Shown one piece after another: positions 1-8,873 of a stretch of DNA of 64,000 bases. This stretch comes from Thermotogae bacterium. Lineage in GTDB: Bacteria > Thermotogota > Thermotogae > Petrotogales > Petrotogaceae. Position numbers and translations under genes: made by a program. Under the pieces are notes generated by a model. It did no database searches. It was not told where the DNA came from and saw nothing but the letters and a program-made list of their open reading frames with translations. Every line of letters begins with the position of its first letter. Within the stretch, counting starts at the first letter, position 1. Location of the stretch: the NCBI GenBank assembly GCA_024233675.1, contig JACKPH010000006.1, positions 1-64,000 on the forward strand, written 5' to 3'.

Positions 1-93
1 TTTTAAATTTTATTTTTCCGTGTGTTATAAAAAACTGTATAGCAAAAAAAGTCAAAAGAAAAGTTATAATAAAAGTTATAATAAAAGTAAAAG

Positions 94-636
94 TCATAAA
101 ATTTCAACAACTCCTTTTTCATTTAGAGAAAGAACAAGATCAACAGATTCCATTATAGTAATACCGCACATATTACAGAGATTTTCTATTGAATCCCCCT
201 TAGAATCCGGAGGAGGTAAAAGCCATAAAAATCTTCCCTCTCTTGAATCAAATTTCATTGTTTCTTTCTTTTTACCAATTATAATAATACCGTTTATTAT
301 TTCCTTGTCGATATCGTAACTGTATTTTATATTTTCATTACCGTAATCTCGTACTAATCTGTCTTTATAAGAATATTTTTCAATAAGTTCATCGAAATTT
401 ATGTTAAAACTTCCTCCTACATAATTATAAATATTAGAAGGCCTTCCGAGTCCTTTTTTAATCTCGGATTTTATTATTCCGTATTTGTCCAGAACATTAA
501 GATAACTCTGAACAGTTGCGGTATGTATCCCTATATCAGAAGCAATTTTTGATGCATTTGACCCGGGATTTAATTTTAAATATTCCAAAACCTTAAATAT
601 ATGATCACCGTAAAGAGTTCTTATTAAATCATACAA
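94..636 (-). CDS. Small winged-helix transcriptional regulator, family not recognised
   Basis: The 180-residue protein has an N-terminal winged helix-turn-helix (about residues 15-70; helices around SNASKIASDIG and TATVQSYLNVLDKYG, then a wing ending GRPSNIY), as in ArsR/MarR-like regulators. The C-terminal half is unrecognised; it has an LLPPPDSKGD loop, a CNMC pair near residues 155-158 and a helical end, so ligand or metal sensing is possible but unproven. Translation starts at TTG (634-636) with an AGGGGCG ribosome site about 7 nt upstream; no ATG is suitably placed. It is transcribed alone, from a promoter overlapped by a perfect 23-bp palindrome, which suggests autorepression. Function and ligand are unknown. 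Confidence 0.85.
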   Translation of the reverse strand: MYDLIRTLYGDHIFKVLEYLKLNPGSNASKIASDIGIHTATVQSYLNVLDKYGIIKSEIKKGLGRPSNIYNYVGGSFNINFDELIEKYSYKDRLVRDYGNENIKYSYDIDKEIINGIIIIGKKKETMKFDSREGRFLWLLPPPDSKGDSIENLCNMCGITIMESVDLVLSLNEKGVVEIL

Positions 637-652
637 ATTTTTTCGCCCCTAC

Positions 653-675
653 TTATTTCAATTCAATTGAAATAA
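653..675. promoter_or_regulatory. Perfect 23-bp palindromic operator
   Basis: TTATTTCAATT and AATTGAAATAA form perfect 11-bp arms around a central C. The palindrome overlaps the -10 hexamer and the expected transcription start of the regulator gene and ends just before its ribosome binding site. This is the position of an autorepressor site; that the adjacent protein is the binder is inference. Confidence 0.7.
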
Positions 676-700
676 TACCACAAATATAATAACAAGTCAA
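672..700 (-). promoter_or_regulatory. Promoter of the winged-helix regulator gene
   Basis: On the minus strand a -35 TTGACT (695-700) lies 17 bp from an extended -10 TGGTATTAT (hexamer at 672-677). Spacing and sequence are near the sigma-70 optimum, and the start codon is 36 nt further on. Confidence 0.75.
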
Positions 701-708
701 ATAAAAAA

Positions 709-732
709 AATAAGATTCCGAAGAATCTTATT
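709..732 (-). terminator. Intrinsic terminator of the rdgB operon
   Basis: A 10-bp stem (AATAAGATTC/GAATCTTATT) is closed by a UUCG tetraloop when read on the minus strand and followed by a T-run. It overlaps the rdgB stop codon. Confidence 0.85.
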
Positions 733-1309
733 TTATTTTATTTATTAATTCAAAAAGCTTTTTAAATGCCATATATCTGTGACTGAGACTATTTTTTGTT
801 TCTGCCGGAAGAACCCCGAAAGTATTTTTAAAACCGTCAGGTATAAAAAAAGGGTCGTATCCGAAGCCGTTTTCTCCGCATATTTCATAACCTATTTTTC
901 CGTTCACATGTTCTTCACAGGAGATAAGAATATTTTTTTCCGGATCAAAATAAGTTGCGGCACACGCAAAATAAGCTTTTCTGTTATCTGTATTTTTAAG
1001 TTTTTCAAGAAGTGATTCCATTTTTTCTTTATAAGTAAACCCTTCCATGTATCTTGCGGAATTTATACCGGGAAAATAATCAAGAGATTCAATACACAAG
1101 CCTGAATCATCCGAAATAACAGGTTTTTTTATTATGTTTCCTGCTGTAACTGCTTTTATAACTGAATTTTCTATAAAAGTTGATCCGGTTTCTTCCGGGG
1201 AAAAATTTTCTATGAGATCTGATATAGCTTTTATATCAGCAAAATTTCCGAAAATTGTATTTACTTCTTCAATTTTATGTCTGTTAGAAGTTGCCATATA
1301 TATTTTCAT
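728..1309 (-). CDS. rdgB: Non-canonical purine NTP pyrophosphatase, RdgB/HAM1 family
   Basis: It hydrolyses dITP, XTP and similar deaminated nucleotides to monophosphates, cleaning the nucleotide pool in the cytoplasm. The 193-residue length is normal for the family. Visible motifs are the N-terminal substrate loop (M-A-T-S-N-R-H-K), SDDSGL with the catalytic and metal-binding acidic residues near 67-70, and FGYDPFF near 147-153. The ATG start overlaps the rpe stop codon as ATGA, so translation is probably coupled. It is the last gene of the minus-strand housekeeping operon that begins near 8.65 kb. Confidence 0.96.
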   Translation of the reverse strand: MKIYMATSNRHKIEEVNTIFGNFADIKAISDLIENFSPEETGSTFIENSVIKAVTAGNIIKKPVISDDSGLCIESLDYFPGINSARYMEGFTYKEKMESLLEKLKNTDNRKAYFACAATYFDPEKNILISCEEHVNGKIGYEICGENGFGYDPFFIPDGFKNTFGVLPAETKNSLSHRYMAFKKLFELINKIK

Positions 1310-1950
1310 TCTATCATACCTTTTAAAATATCTATTTTTTCAGATGGATTATCCGAACCGTATACGGAAGAACCTGCAACAAAAACTGTTGCCCCGCAGT
1401 TAAAAAGTTCTCTTATATTACCGGTATCAACACCTCCGTCAACTATAATTTCAAGTTCCGGATTAAGTTCATCTTTAAGTGCCTTAAGTTTTCTTATTTT
1501 AGCATAAGATGTTTCTATAAATTTCTGTCCCCCGAAGCCCGGATTTACACTCATTACAAGAACACAGTCAATAAAAGGAATGATTTCCTCAAGAAGTGAA
1601 ACCGGAGTATGCGGATTTACAGATACACCTGCAAGACAGTTATTTTCTTTTATCATAGAAACAGCACGGTTAAGATGATTTGTTGTTTCATAATGTATAG
1701 TTACGGAATCACTGTATTTTGCAAATTCCGGAATATATTTTTCAGGATTATCTATCATAAGATGAGTATCAAAAAACATGTCAGTGATAGGTCTTATAGA
1801 TTTAAGAACGGGAAATCCGAAAGAAATATTCGGAACAAATGAACCATCCATAATATCAAGGTGAAGACCATCTGCATTAGATACTTTTTTAATATCTTTT
1901 TTTAAGTCTGAAAAATCAGCAGACAGTAAAGAAGGATATATTTTAATCAT
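1306..1950 (-). CDS. rpe: Ribulose-phosphate 3-epimerase
   Basis: It interconverts ribulose 5-phosphate and xylulose 5-phosphate in the pentose phosphate pathway. The 214 residues form a TIM barrel with family signatures: HLDIMDGSFVPN (metal-binding His and catalytic Asp), VMSVNPGFGGQ (phosphate loop) and EIIVDGGV (second catalytic Asp). The ATG has a clear upstream GGAGG and lies inside the last codons of rsgA (8-nt overlap). The rpe-rsgA pairing is common in Gram-positive and Thermotogota operons. Confidence 0.97.
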   Translation of the reverse strand: MIKIYPSLLSADFSDLKKDIKKVSNADGLHLDIMDGSFVPNISFGFPVLKSIRPITDMFFDTHLMIDNPEKYIPEFAKYSDSVTIHYETTNHLNRAVSMIKENNCLAGVSVNPHTPVSLLEEIIPFIDCVLVMSVNPGFGGQKFIETSYAKIRKLKALKDELNPELEIIVDGGVDTGNIRELFNCGATVFVAGSSVYGSDNPSEKIDILKGMIE

Positions 1951-2851
1951 ATTTTTTACCTCCAGAATTTCGTGTTTTCAGATCACTGTATATTTTTTTA
2001 TAGTTGTTATAACGTGATAAAGAAATTTCATCGTTTTCAACAGCATCTTTTACGGCACAGTTAGGCTCATGTATATGCGAACAGTCTGAAAATGCACAAT
2101 AAGCACCGAAATATGAAAATTCCGGAAAAAAATTTTTTAATTTATCAGCATTAAAATTTATTAATTCCATGTTTGCAAAACCGGGAGTATCAGCAATAAA
2201 ACCTCCGAAATCAAACTGCATAAGTTCGGAATATGTGGTTGTATGTTTTCCTCTCTGAAGTCTGTCTGAAATATCCCCGACTTTTAGTTTTAAACCGGGA
2301 TTTACAAAATTAAGAAGGCTTGATTTTCCGACTCCTGACATACCTGCCATAGTACTTATTTTATCTTTAAGAAAAATCTTTAATTTATCTATATTTTCAC
2401 CGGTTTTTGAACACACAGGTATAACGGTGTACATATCTTCATATATCGCTCTGAAGTTTTCCAGAATAAGTTTTTCTTCCTGAGTAACAAGTAAATCTGT
2501 TTTATTTACAACAATAATTACATCCATATTTTCTTTTTCAGCCTGAATAAGAAATTTATCTATTATAAGATTATCAACACAGGGAGATTTGAGAGTGGTA
2601 ACAAGTATTATCTGATCTATATTTGCAATACTCGGTCTGTAAAGAATATTTTTTCTCTCAAGAATATTTTCTATTTTTCCTGTATCACTTTCATCAGTTG
2701 TATATTCAACAAAATCTCCGACAATAGGACGGATTTTCTGCATTTTAAATTTACCTCTGAGAACACATGAAAGTTTTTCTTTTGTTTCGGTATCTATAAC
2801 ATCTGCCATATTTGAATGAAATCTTGTTACTATACCTTTTTTCCAGCTCAA
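1943..2851 (-). CDS. rsgA: Ribosome small-subunit-dependent GTPase RsgA
   Basis: A 302-residue late 30S assembly GTPase. It has the circularly permuted G-domain order: an N-terminal OB fold, then NKTDL (G4), GMSGVGKSSLLN (P-loop, G1) and DTPGF (G3). The C-terminal zinc motif runs through CAFSDCSHIHEPNC (Cys, Cys-x-His, Cys). It starts at TTG (2849-2851) with AAGAGGTGA just upstream, overlapping the PASTA gene stop codon by 4 nt (TTGA), which implies coupled translation. Confidence 0.97.
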   Translation of the reverse strand: MSWKKGIVTRFHSNMADVIDTETKEKLSCVLRGKFKMQKIRPIVGDFVEYTTDESDTGKIENILERKNILYRPSIANIDQIILVTTLKSPCVDNLIIDKFLIQAEKENMDVIIVVNKTDLLVTQEEKLILENFRAIYEDMYTVIPVCSKTGENIDKLKIFLKDKISTMAGMSGVGKSSLLNFVNPGLKLKVGDISDRLQRGKHTTTYSELMQFDFGGFIADTPGFANMELINFNADKLKNFFPEFSYFGAYCAFSDCSHIHEPNCAVKDAVENDEISLSRYNNYKKIYSDLKTRNSGGKKYD

Positions 2852-3354
2852 TTTTTCACCTCTTCATAAACACCTACATATATTTTAAGATTTATATTAT
2901 CAAGCATCTGCGTATTAGGTTTCGGAGAGATGTCAATAACAAGACCGTCTTTACTTTTATCATATGTTTTAAGCTGCTGAATAGTGTAAGAAATATCATA
3001 TTCCTTAAGAAACTGTTCCGCTGATTCAAGCGGAATATCGGTAAGATCGGGAACTTTTCTCTGATCTATAGTTCTTAACTGCAGTAAAACATGATGACCT
3101 TCTTTTATTGCAATTCCCGAAACAGGGTCAGTATATAAAACAGTATCACCAGAACCTTCTATTACCGGTATTAAATTTAATTCCTTAAGTGAAGAAACAG
3201 CTATTTCTTTGCTTTCACCTATAAGATAAGGCATTTTTATGACAGATGAAGAATTAACAAAATACACCATAAAAAGATAACCTAAAGCTAAGGCAGAAAA
3301 AATACCGAAAAGAAAAAACAAAATAATTCTTAAGAATTTTAAAATATATCTCAT
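2848..3354 (-). CDS. Membrane-anchored PASTA-domain protein without a kinase domain
   Basis: 168 residues: a transmembrane helix at about 9-32, then two PASTA repeats (about residues 38-98 and 100-166; note VIKMPYLIGESKEIA and KVPDLTDIPLESAEQFL). PASTA domains bind muropeptides or peptidoglycan, usually on Ser/Thr kinases or penicillin-binding proteins. Here the module stands alone between rlmN and rsgA, with the PASTA part outside the membrane. It may sense or localise to nascent cell wall; the partner is unknown. The ATG is 20 nt downstream of rlmN. Confidence 0.88.
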   Translation of the reverse strand: MRYILKFLRIILFFLFGIFSALALGYLFMVYFVNSSSVIKMPYLIGESKEIAVSSLKELNLIPVIEGSGDTVLYTDPVSGIAIKEGHHVLLQLRTIDQRKVPDLTDIPLESAEQFLKEYDISYTIQQLKTYDKSKDGLVIDISPKPNTQMLDNINLKIYVGVYEEVKN

Positions 3355-3373
3355 GTATTATCCCCCAAAATAA

Positions 3374-4411
3374 TTACTGTTTTTCTATGAAACGTTTTTT
3401 TAACTGACCGCATGCGGCTTCTATATCGGAACCTTTTTCAGCTCTTATTGTTACGTCAATACCTTTGTTTATAAGTATTCTTGCAAAAGTATCCAAAAAT
3501 CTTTTTGAAGGTTTCTCAAATCCTGCCGGATTATCGTTTACCGGTATAACATTTACCATTACTTTTAAGTCCGAAATAAGGGCAGCAAGATTTCTTGCAT
3601 CATCTTCGGAATCGTTAAACCCTTTTATTGCGGTGTATTCAAAAGTAACTCTTTTATTTGTTATTTTCTGATAATTTTTACATGCCTGTATTAATTCTTC
3701 AACCGGATATTTGTGGTTAATCGGCATTATTTTGTCTCTCTGAATATTTGTCGGGGCATGAAGCGATACCGAAAGTCTTATTTCAATAGGTATTTCGGCA
3801 AGTTCTTCTATTCTCGGTACAATTCCTGATGTTGAAATTGTTATATGACGTCCGCCGAGATTTTTTAATCTTTTATCATTTAGCATTTTAACAGATTTTA
3901 TGGTATTTTCATAATTGAGAAGAGGTTCTCCCATACCCATATAAACTATATTGTTTATTCTTATATTTTTTATTTTTTCCATAGCAAGAACCTGGGCAAT
4001 AATTTCTCCGGGAGTTAAATCTCTTGTAAATCCTGAAGCTCCGGTTGCACAGAAAGCACATTTAAGAGCACAGCCCACCTGTGTAGATATACAGGCTGAA
4101 ACTCTTTTCGGATAAAAAAGAGCAACGGATTCTACAGTATTTCCGTCACGTAATTCCCATAAAAATTTTGTTGTTTTGTCAATTTTTGATGTTTTTATAT
4201 CAATAGGTTCAGGAATTCCTACAAAAAATTTCTCGTCCATAAAATCTCTGAAATCCTTTGATAAATTTGACATTTCCTGAAATTCAAAAACATGTTTATC
4301 GTAAATCCAGTCAACTATCTGATCGACTCTGAATTTTTTTACATCAAGTTCTTCTGTCATATATGCCATAAGTTCTTCATAAGAAAAATCAAGTATATTT
4401 TTTTTACTCAT
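3374..4411 (-). CDS. rlmN: 23S rRNA (A2503-C2)/tRNA (A37-C2) methyltransferase RlmN
   Basis: Radical-SAM methylase that modifies A2503 of 23S rRNA, and A37 in some tRNAs, through a methyl-cysteine intermediate. The 345-residue protein has the CALKCAFC iron-sulfur motif near residue 113, GMGEPLLN, SLHAPT and the C-terminal AACGQL motif whose Cys carries the methyl intermediate. The ATG follows a GGGAGG site and overlaps the end of rsmB by 8 nt. The start and length are typical. Confidence 0.97.
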   Translation of the reverse strand: MSKKNILDFSYEELMAYMTEELDVKKFRVDQIVDWIYDKHVFEFQEMSNLSKDFRDFMDEKFFVGIPEPIDIKTSKIDKTTKFLWELRDGNTVESVALFYPKRVSACISTQVGCALKCAFCATGASGFTRDLTPGEIIAQVLAMEKIKNIRINNIVYMGMGEPLLNYENTIKSVKMLNDKRLKNLGGRHITISTSGIVPRIEELAEIPIEIRLSVSLHAPTNIQRDKIMPINHKYPVEELIQACKNYQKITNKRVTFEYTAIKGFNDSEDDARNLAALISDLKVMVNVIPVNDNPAGFEKPSKRFLDTFARILINKGIDVTIRAEKGSDIEAACGQLKKRFIEKQ

Positions 4412-5690
4412 CGTTACCTCCCGGGTAAGTAATTTTTGCTATATAGAACGGTATAAGATTATCTTCGGGTATAATGTAGTAACCGTAACCGTCGTAATAA
4501 TAGTTTACTCTGTGCATTTTTAAATAATCGGAAATATCACAAAAAATAACGTCATAATTTTTTTTCAGCCAATCCATATTTCCGGTATTTTCTTCTTTTA
4601 TATACGTACATGTTGAATATACAAGTGTTCCGTCTTTTTTTAAATACTTCATAAGGTTTTCAAGTATTTTTCTCTGTGTCCTGACAAGTTCCGGAGTTTT
4701 TGACGGTGAATATTTAAGAATAACTTCGGGATTTGTATTTGAAGTTCCGAGAGAGCTGCACGGAACATCTGCAAGTATTCTGTCAAAATTGTTTTCAAAC
4801 TTTATTTCTGACGAATCAGCCAAAAGTGTTTTTATATTTTTACATTTAAGTCTTTCGGCATGAAATTTAACTTCTTTAAGCCTTGTTATATCTGAATCCG
4901 CTGCTGTAATTTCTCCTGAATTTTTCATAAGCTGTGAAATATATGTTGTTTTTCCTCCGGGAGCAGAACAGGCATCAAGAATAAATTCATCTTTCTGCGG
5001 ATTTAATATGTTAGGTACAAGGCATGAAGATTCGTTCTGGGAATAATAATATCCCTGCGAAAAAAGCGAATTGTTATCAATTGCCAGAGAAGATGATCTT
5101 ACAAAATAAGAAATGTCACAGTGAACGGATTTCTCTATTTCAAAACCGTTCTTTTCCATATCAGATTCGAATAAATCCCGTGTTACTGCATTTTCATTTA
5201 ATCTTAGCGATATTTCATGATTTTTTATGTGATTTTCAAGTATTTTTTCATAATAATCAAAATTATTTTTTATATAAGAATAAAGATTTTTATCGTATGA
5301 ATATTTTATGTATTCAGGAAATTCTATATCATCCCCTGTTCTTATATAATTTCTGAGAACTGCATTAACGAGGTTTCTGTATTTTTTATTTTCAACAAGA
5401 TTAACAGTTTCGTTAACTGCAGCATATTCGTCGAAGCCTGACATCAACTGATAAATCCCCAGCCTTAAAACTGTTTTGTAGGCCGGGGGTAAATTATCAT
5501 AATTTTTTATGTATTTTCTGAGTATAAAGTCGATTTTTATATAATATCGTACAGTACCCCAAACAAGTGATTTCAGAAGTTTTGAATCTTTTTCCGGTAA
5601 AACCGAAAGAGCTCTTTTATATTCCGAAAAGCTTATATTTTTATGTCTGTCAAAATTTTTAAGTATTCTGTATGCGTATTCTCTTGTCAT
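4404..5690 (-). CDS. rsmB: 16S rRNA (m5C967) methyltransferase RsmB
   Basis: 428 residues: an N-terminal NusB-like RNA-binding domain (about 1-130) and a C-terminal Rossmann methylase. The SAM site is LDACSAPGGKTT; the two catalytic cysteines lie in DVPCSSLG (motif IV) and YSTCTY (motif VI). It methylates a cytosine in the 30S head region. The ATG begins one nucleotide after the stop of the zinc peptidase gene with only a weak purine-rich site, so it probably relies on coupling. Confidence 0.95.
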   Translation of the reverse strand: MTREYAYRILKNFDRHKNISFSEYKRALSVLPEKDSKLLKSLVWGTVRYYIKIDFILRKYIKNYDNLPPAYKTVLRLGIYQLMSGFDEYAAVNETVNLVENKKYRNLVNAVLRNYIRTGDDIEFPEYIKYSYDKNLYSYIKNNFDYYEKILENHIKNHEISLRLNENAVTRDLFESDMEKNGFEIEKSVHCDISYFVRSSSLAIDNNSLFSQGYYYSQNESSCLVPNILNPQKDEFILDACSAPGGKTTYISQLMKNSGEITAADSDITRLKEVKFHAERLKCKNIKTLLADSSEIKFENNFDRILADVPCSSLGTSNTNPEVILKYSPSKTPELVRTQRKILENLMKYLKKDGTLVYSTCTYIKEENTGNMDWLKKNYDVIFCDISDYLKMHRVNYYYDGYGYYIIPEDNLIPFYIAKITYPGGNDE

Positions 5691-5691
5691 A

Positions 5692-6372
5692 TCAGTCCCG
5701 TCTTCCTGCTATCAAAAGCATTCTGAGAAGTTGGGCTATTGCTGTAAATGCTGAAGCAACATAAGTTAAAGCCGCAGCCGAAAGAACTTTTTTTACATCA
5801 GTAACTTCATCAGTCATCATTCCCATACCAGGAAGCATTTTTATTGCTCTGTGACTTGCATCAAATTCAACCGGAAGTGTTATAAGAGTAAATAAAACAA
5901 CAAAAGAAAATAAAAATATTCCGGCATTGAGAAGAACAGATGAAGACATAAAAAGTCCGACAATAAATATAAGCCATGAAAGATTAGAACCGAAATTTGC
6001 CATAGGAACGGCAAGATTTCTGAGAACAAGAGGTTTATAACCTTTTTCATGCTGTACAGCGTGTCCTGCTTCGTGAGCGACTACTCCGAGAGCTGCAACA
6101 GAATAACTATTATATGTAGAATCAGAAAGTCTTAAAACTTTGTTTGAAGGATCATAATGATCACTAAGCATACCTCTTACATGTTCTACCTGAACGTCAA
6201 AAAGACCGTTTGAATCAAGTATACGTCTTGCAAAAGAAGCTCCGTTTTCGCCGAGAGATGATTTTTTTCTCGAATATTTTTCAAATGTTGATTTTACTGT
6301 TATCTGAGCTATAAGTGAAAGTATAAATACAGGAATTAAAATTATAATTGTCCAGTCCCATATAGGTAACAT
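5692..6372 (-). CDS. Membrane zinc metallopeptidase, YugP-like (DUF/Zn_peptidase_2 family)
   Basis: 226 residues with an N-terminal transmembrane segment (about 6-25), the zinc-binding motif HEAGHAVQH near residue 103, and hydrophobic segments at about 135-165 and near 200. This is the neutral zinc peptidase family typified by Bacillus YugP; substrates are unknown. The ATG has a clean GGAGGG site. Its position between two RNA-methylase genes is shared by many low-GC operons and does not reveal its substrate. Confidence 0.9.
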   Translation of the reverse strand: MLPIWDWTIIILIPVFILSLIAQITVKSTFEKYSRKKSSLGENGASFARRILDSNGLFDVQVEHVRGMLSDHYDPSNKVLRLSDSTYNSYSVAALGVVAHEAGHAVQHEKGYKPLVLRNLAVPMANFGSNLSWLIFIVGLFMSSSVLLNAGIFLFSFVVLFTLITLPVEFDASHRAIKMLPGMGMMTDEVTDVKKVLSAAALTYVASAFTAIAQLLRMLLIAGRRD

Positions 6373-6387
6373 ATTTTTCCCTCCGTT

Positions 6388-7569
6388 TTAATAATTTTCG
6401 AGTGAGTCAATTCTGAAAAGCATATGCTTTAAATATTCCGTTTCAAATATATTCATAGCAATAGGATGGTCAGGAGACTGAAAACCTCTGAAAATAAGAG
6501 TTGGCTTTCTCTTCGTATTTTCTGCCGAATCATAAATTATTTTTTTGAAATCTTCTTCATAAATTATCTGTGTACATGAGGATGTAGATAAAAATCCTCC
6601 GTTTTTTGTTATCTTCATTGCCCTGAGATTTAATTCCTTATAACCCCTGAAAGCGTTACTTTTTGAGTCTCTTGATTTTGCAAGTGAAGGAGGATCTATT
6701 ATTGTAAAATCAAAAAGAGTACCGGCATCATCGAGAAGTCTTAAATAATCAAAAGTATTTGCATTTATAATTTCATAACGTTCTTTTTCAAAACCGTTTG
6801 CATGAATGGTTTCTTCAAGTACTGAAAGAGCTCTTTCGGAATAATCTATAAAAGTAACTTTTTTTGCTCCGCCTTTTAAAGCATGTATACCGAAATTACC
6901 TGTATATGAAAAAGCATCAAGAACATTTAAATTATTTACGTATGCCATATTTTCCCTTGCATTAATTCTCTGATCAAGAAAAAAGCCGGTTTTCTGACCC
7001 ATTGTATCGGAAAAAAATTTGATACCGTTCATACTGAAAGGTATAATTTCAGGTCCTGAACCGTAAATCCAGCCTTCGGTAAATTCAAAAACTTCTTTTT
7101 TGGAACTTTTTTCATCATCTTTTTCAAATATTCCTTTTGGTTTGAAAATATTTATTAAAGCCTGAACAATTGTTGTTTTGAAATTATATATACCGAGAGT
7201 GTTTATCTGAATTACAAGATAATCTTCAAATTTATCAACAATAAGGCCGGGAAGACCGTCACCTTCACCGAAAATAACCCTGAAAGTTGTTTCTCCGGGA
7301 AAAAGAATCTGTCTGTGAGCATAAGCTGCTTTTATTTTGTTATAAAAAAAATCATAATTAATTTCTGTATTTTTTTTGCTTATAATCCTTACTCTTATAA
7401 GAGAATTTTTATTGAAATAACCTTTACCTATAAAATTACCGCCGTGGAAAACATCTACAATATCTCCTGAATTAATAGCATTTTCAACTGAATCTATTTC
7501 ATTATCGTAAATCCACGGATGACCGTTTAATATTCTTGTTTTAATATTATTTTTTAATCTGACTATCAT
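6388..7569 (-). CDS. Class I rRNA large-subunit methyltransferase, RlmI/RlmK-like
   Basis: 393 residues: an N-terminal PUA domain (about 1-75; NGHPWIYDNEI), a central linker, and a Rossmann SAM domain with VLDAFSYTGNFGIHA and FTIIDPPSLAKS. The family contains RlmI, which makes m5C1962 of 23S rRNA; the exact target here is inferred. The ATG follows GGAGG and overlaps the stop of the alcohol dehydrogenase gene as ATGA. Confidence 0.92.
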   Translation of the reverse strand: MIVRLKNNIKTRILNGHPWIYDNEIDSVENAINSGDIVDVFHGGNFIGKGYFNKNSLIRVRIISKKNTEINYDFFYNKIKAAYAHRQILFPGETTFRVIFGEGDGLPGLIVDKFEDYLVIQINTLGIYNFKTTIVQALINIFKPKGIFEKDDEKSSKKEVFEFTEGWIYGSGPEIIPFSMNGIKFFSDTMGQKTGFFLDQRINARENMAYVNNLNVLDAFSYTGNFGIHALKGGAKKVTFIDYSERALSVLEETIHANGFEKERYEIINANTFDYLRLLDDAGTLFDFTIIDPPSLAKSRDSKSNAFRGYKELNLRAMKITKNGGFLSTSSCTQIIYEEDFKKIIYDSAENTKRKPTLIFRGFQSPDHPIAMNIFETEYLKHMLFRIDSLENY

Positions 7570-8651
7570 AGTGAAACCTCCAGATATAATTCTTCTATGT
7601 CTTTTTTTGTAAAATTCCCGGGCGTTTTTAAAACATGTCCGGATTTTGAAACTCTCTCAGAAAACAAATCTATATGTTCATCAGAGATTTTTACCCTGTA
7701 ATCATTTATTTCAAGCTTATCAAAATAGTTTTCCATATTTTTTAAAGAACCGAAAATATTGTTTACAAAATCAAATTTAATATTTTTATCATAAAGTCTC
7801 TTTAAAACCGGTATTATAAACAAAAATGTAGCTAAACCGTGTTTTATTCCGTATTCTGAAGTCAGACCGTATCCCAGTGAATGAGGAAGAACTGTCCCTG
7901 TATGAGAAATAACATAACCGGCTGTCATAGATCCAAAAGAAAGTCCTGTTCTTAATTCCAGTGAATCTTTATTTTTAATGTTTTCAAGATTTTCTTTTAC
8001 TGCTTTCATTGAATTTTCGGCTATATTTTTTATATAAGAATCAGCCGAAATACACATATAACCCTCCGCAGAATGAGAAAAAGCATCAACTGCGGTACTT
8101 AGTGTAATATTCCATGGCATATCAAGCGTATACTTAGGATCAACAAAAGAAACTTTAGGAAAAGTATTAAAATTGGTAAATCCTGATTTTACATTATCTT
8201 TATTTGTAAGAACAGAATACTGAGTCATTTCACTTCCTGTACCGGAAGTTGTCGGAACAGCAAAAACCGGAACAGCTTCAAGGTTAGGATTTTTGTAAAT
8301 ATCTTCAAAAGATGAATTTCTGTTTGCGTGTAATACAGAAATAGCTTTTGAAGCATCAATAGGACTTCCTCCGCCTATACCTATAACGGCATCCGCTTTT
8401 TTTGAACCTAAAAAATCAAGCCCCTTAGTAATTAAATCAAAACCGGGGTTTTCTGTTACCTCATCAAAAATTATCCATTCTTTTCCGTGTTCTTTAAGGA
8501 CATCCAAAACATCATAAAGAGCACCGGTTTTTTTTGCCGAATTTCTTCCTGTTACTATTAAAGCGCATTTACCTGAAAAATTCATTAATGATTTGTGATT
8601 TTTCACGGCATCTTTTTCAAGTATGGCTTTTACAGGATTAAATATCTGCAT
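7566..8651 (-). CDS. Iron-containing alcohol dehydrogenase
   Basis: Group III NAD(P)-dependent dehydrogenase, probably reducing aldehydes to alcohols during fermentation. The NAD site is GIGGGSPIDASKA; metal ligands are the Asp and His of DAFSHSAEGY and the two His of LPHSLGY...KHGLA. I choose ATG 8651 (361 aa) because GGGGGTG lies 8 nt upstream; an upstream GTG at 8681 would add 10 residues but lacks such a site. It is the first gene of the operon running to rdgB. Butanol or ethanol formation is plausible but not shown. Confidence 0.93.
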   Translation of the reverse strand: MQIFNPVKAILEKDAVKNHKSLMNFSGKCALIVTGRNSAKKTGALYDVLDVLKEHGKEWIIFDEVTENPGFDLITKGLDFLGSKKADAVIGIGGGSPIDASKAISVLHANRNSSFEDIYKNPNLEAVPVFAVPTTSGTGSEMTQYSVLTNKDNVKSGFTNFNTFPKVSFVDPKYTLDMPWNITLSTAVDAFSHSAEGYMCISADSYIKNIAENSMKAVKENLENIKNKDSLELRTGLSFGSMTAGYVISHTGTVLPHSLGYGLTSEYGIKHGLATFLFIIPVLKRLYDKNIKFDFVNNIFGSLKNMENYFDKLEINDYRVKISDEHIDLFSERVSKSGHVLKTPGNFTKKDIEELYLEVSL

Positions 8652-8836
8652 ATCTTGCACCCCCATATTATAATTGCTCACGGTAAAATTTTAACATATT
8701 TTTGTTTAACTTACCTTACATATAAAAAAATTTTATTTTTAAAAACTTATATATTTTCTCATGATAATAAAAATTACACCTTTCACAGAACCTTCAGAAA
8801 AATGTACACAGAAATTAAATGGAAAAAAAGTTGTTC

Positions 8837-8845
8837 TGGTATAAT
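8837..8845 (+). promoter_or_regulatory. Extended -10 promoter element of ychF
   Basis: TGGTATAAT is an extended -10 located 29 nt before the ychF start codon. The -35 region is weak, which is usual for extended -10 promoters. Confidence 0.65.
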
Positions 8846-8873
8846 TATAGTAAACAGAGAAAGAGGTGTTAAT

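Noticed and set aside
1..93. Repeats AAAGTTATAATAAAAGTTATAATAAAAGT as a repeat element
   Set aside because: Only two short imperfect A/T-rich copies; likely chance or a promoter remnant.
8595..8873. Upstream extension of the ychF frame
   Set aside because: The promoter and ribosome site lie inside it, and the known YchF N-terminus begins at 8874.
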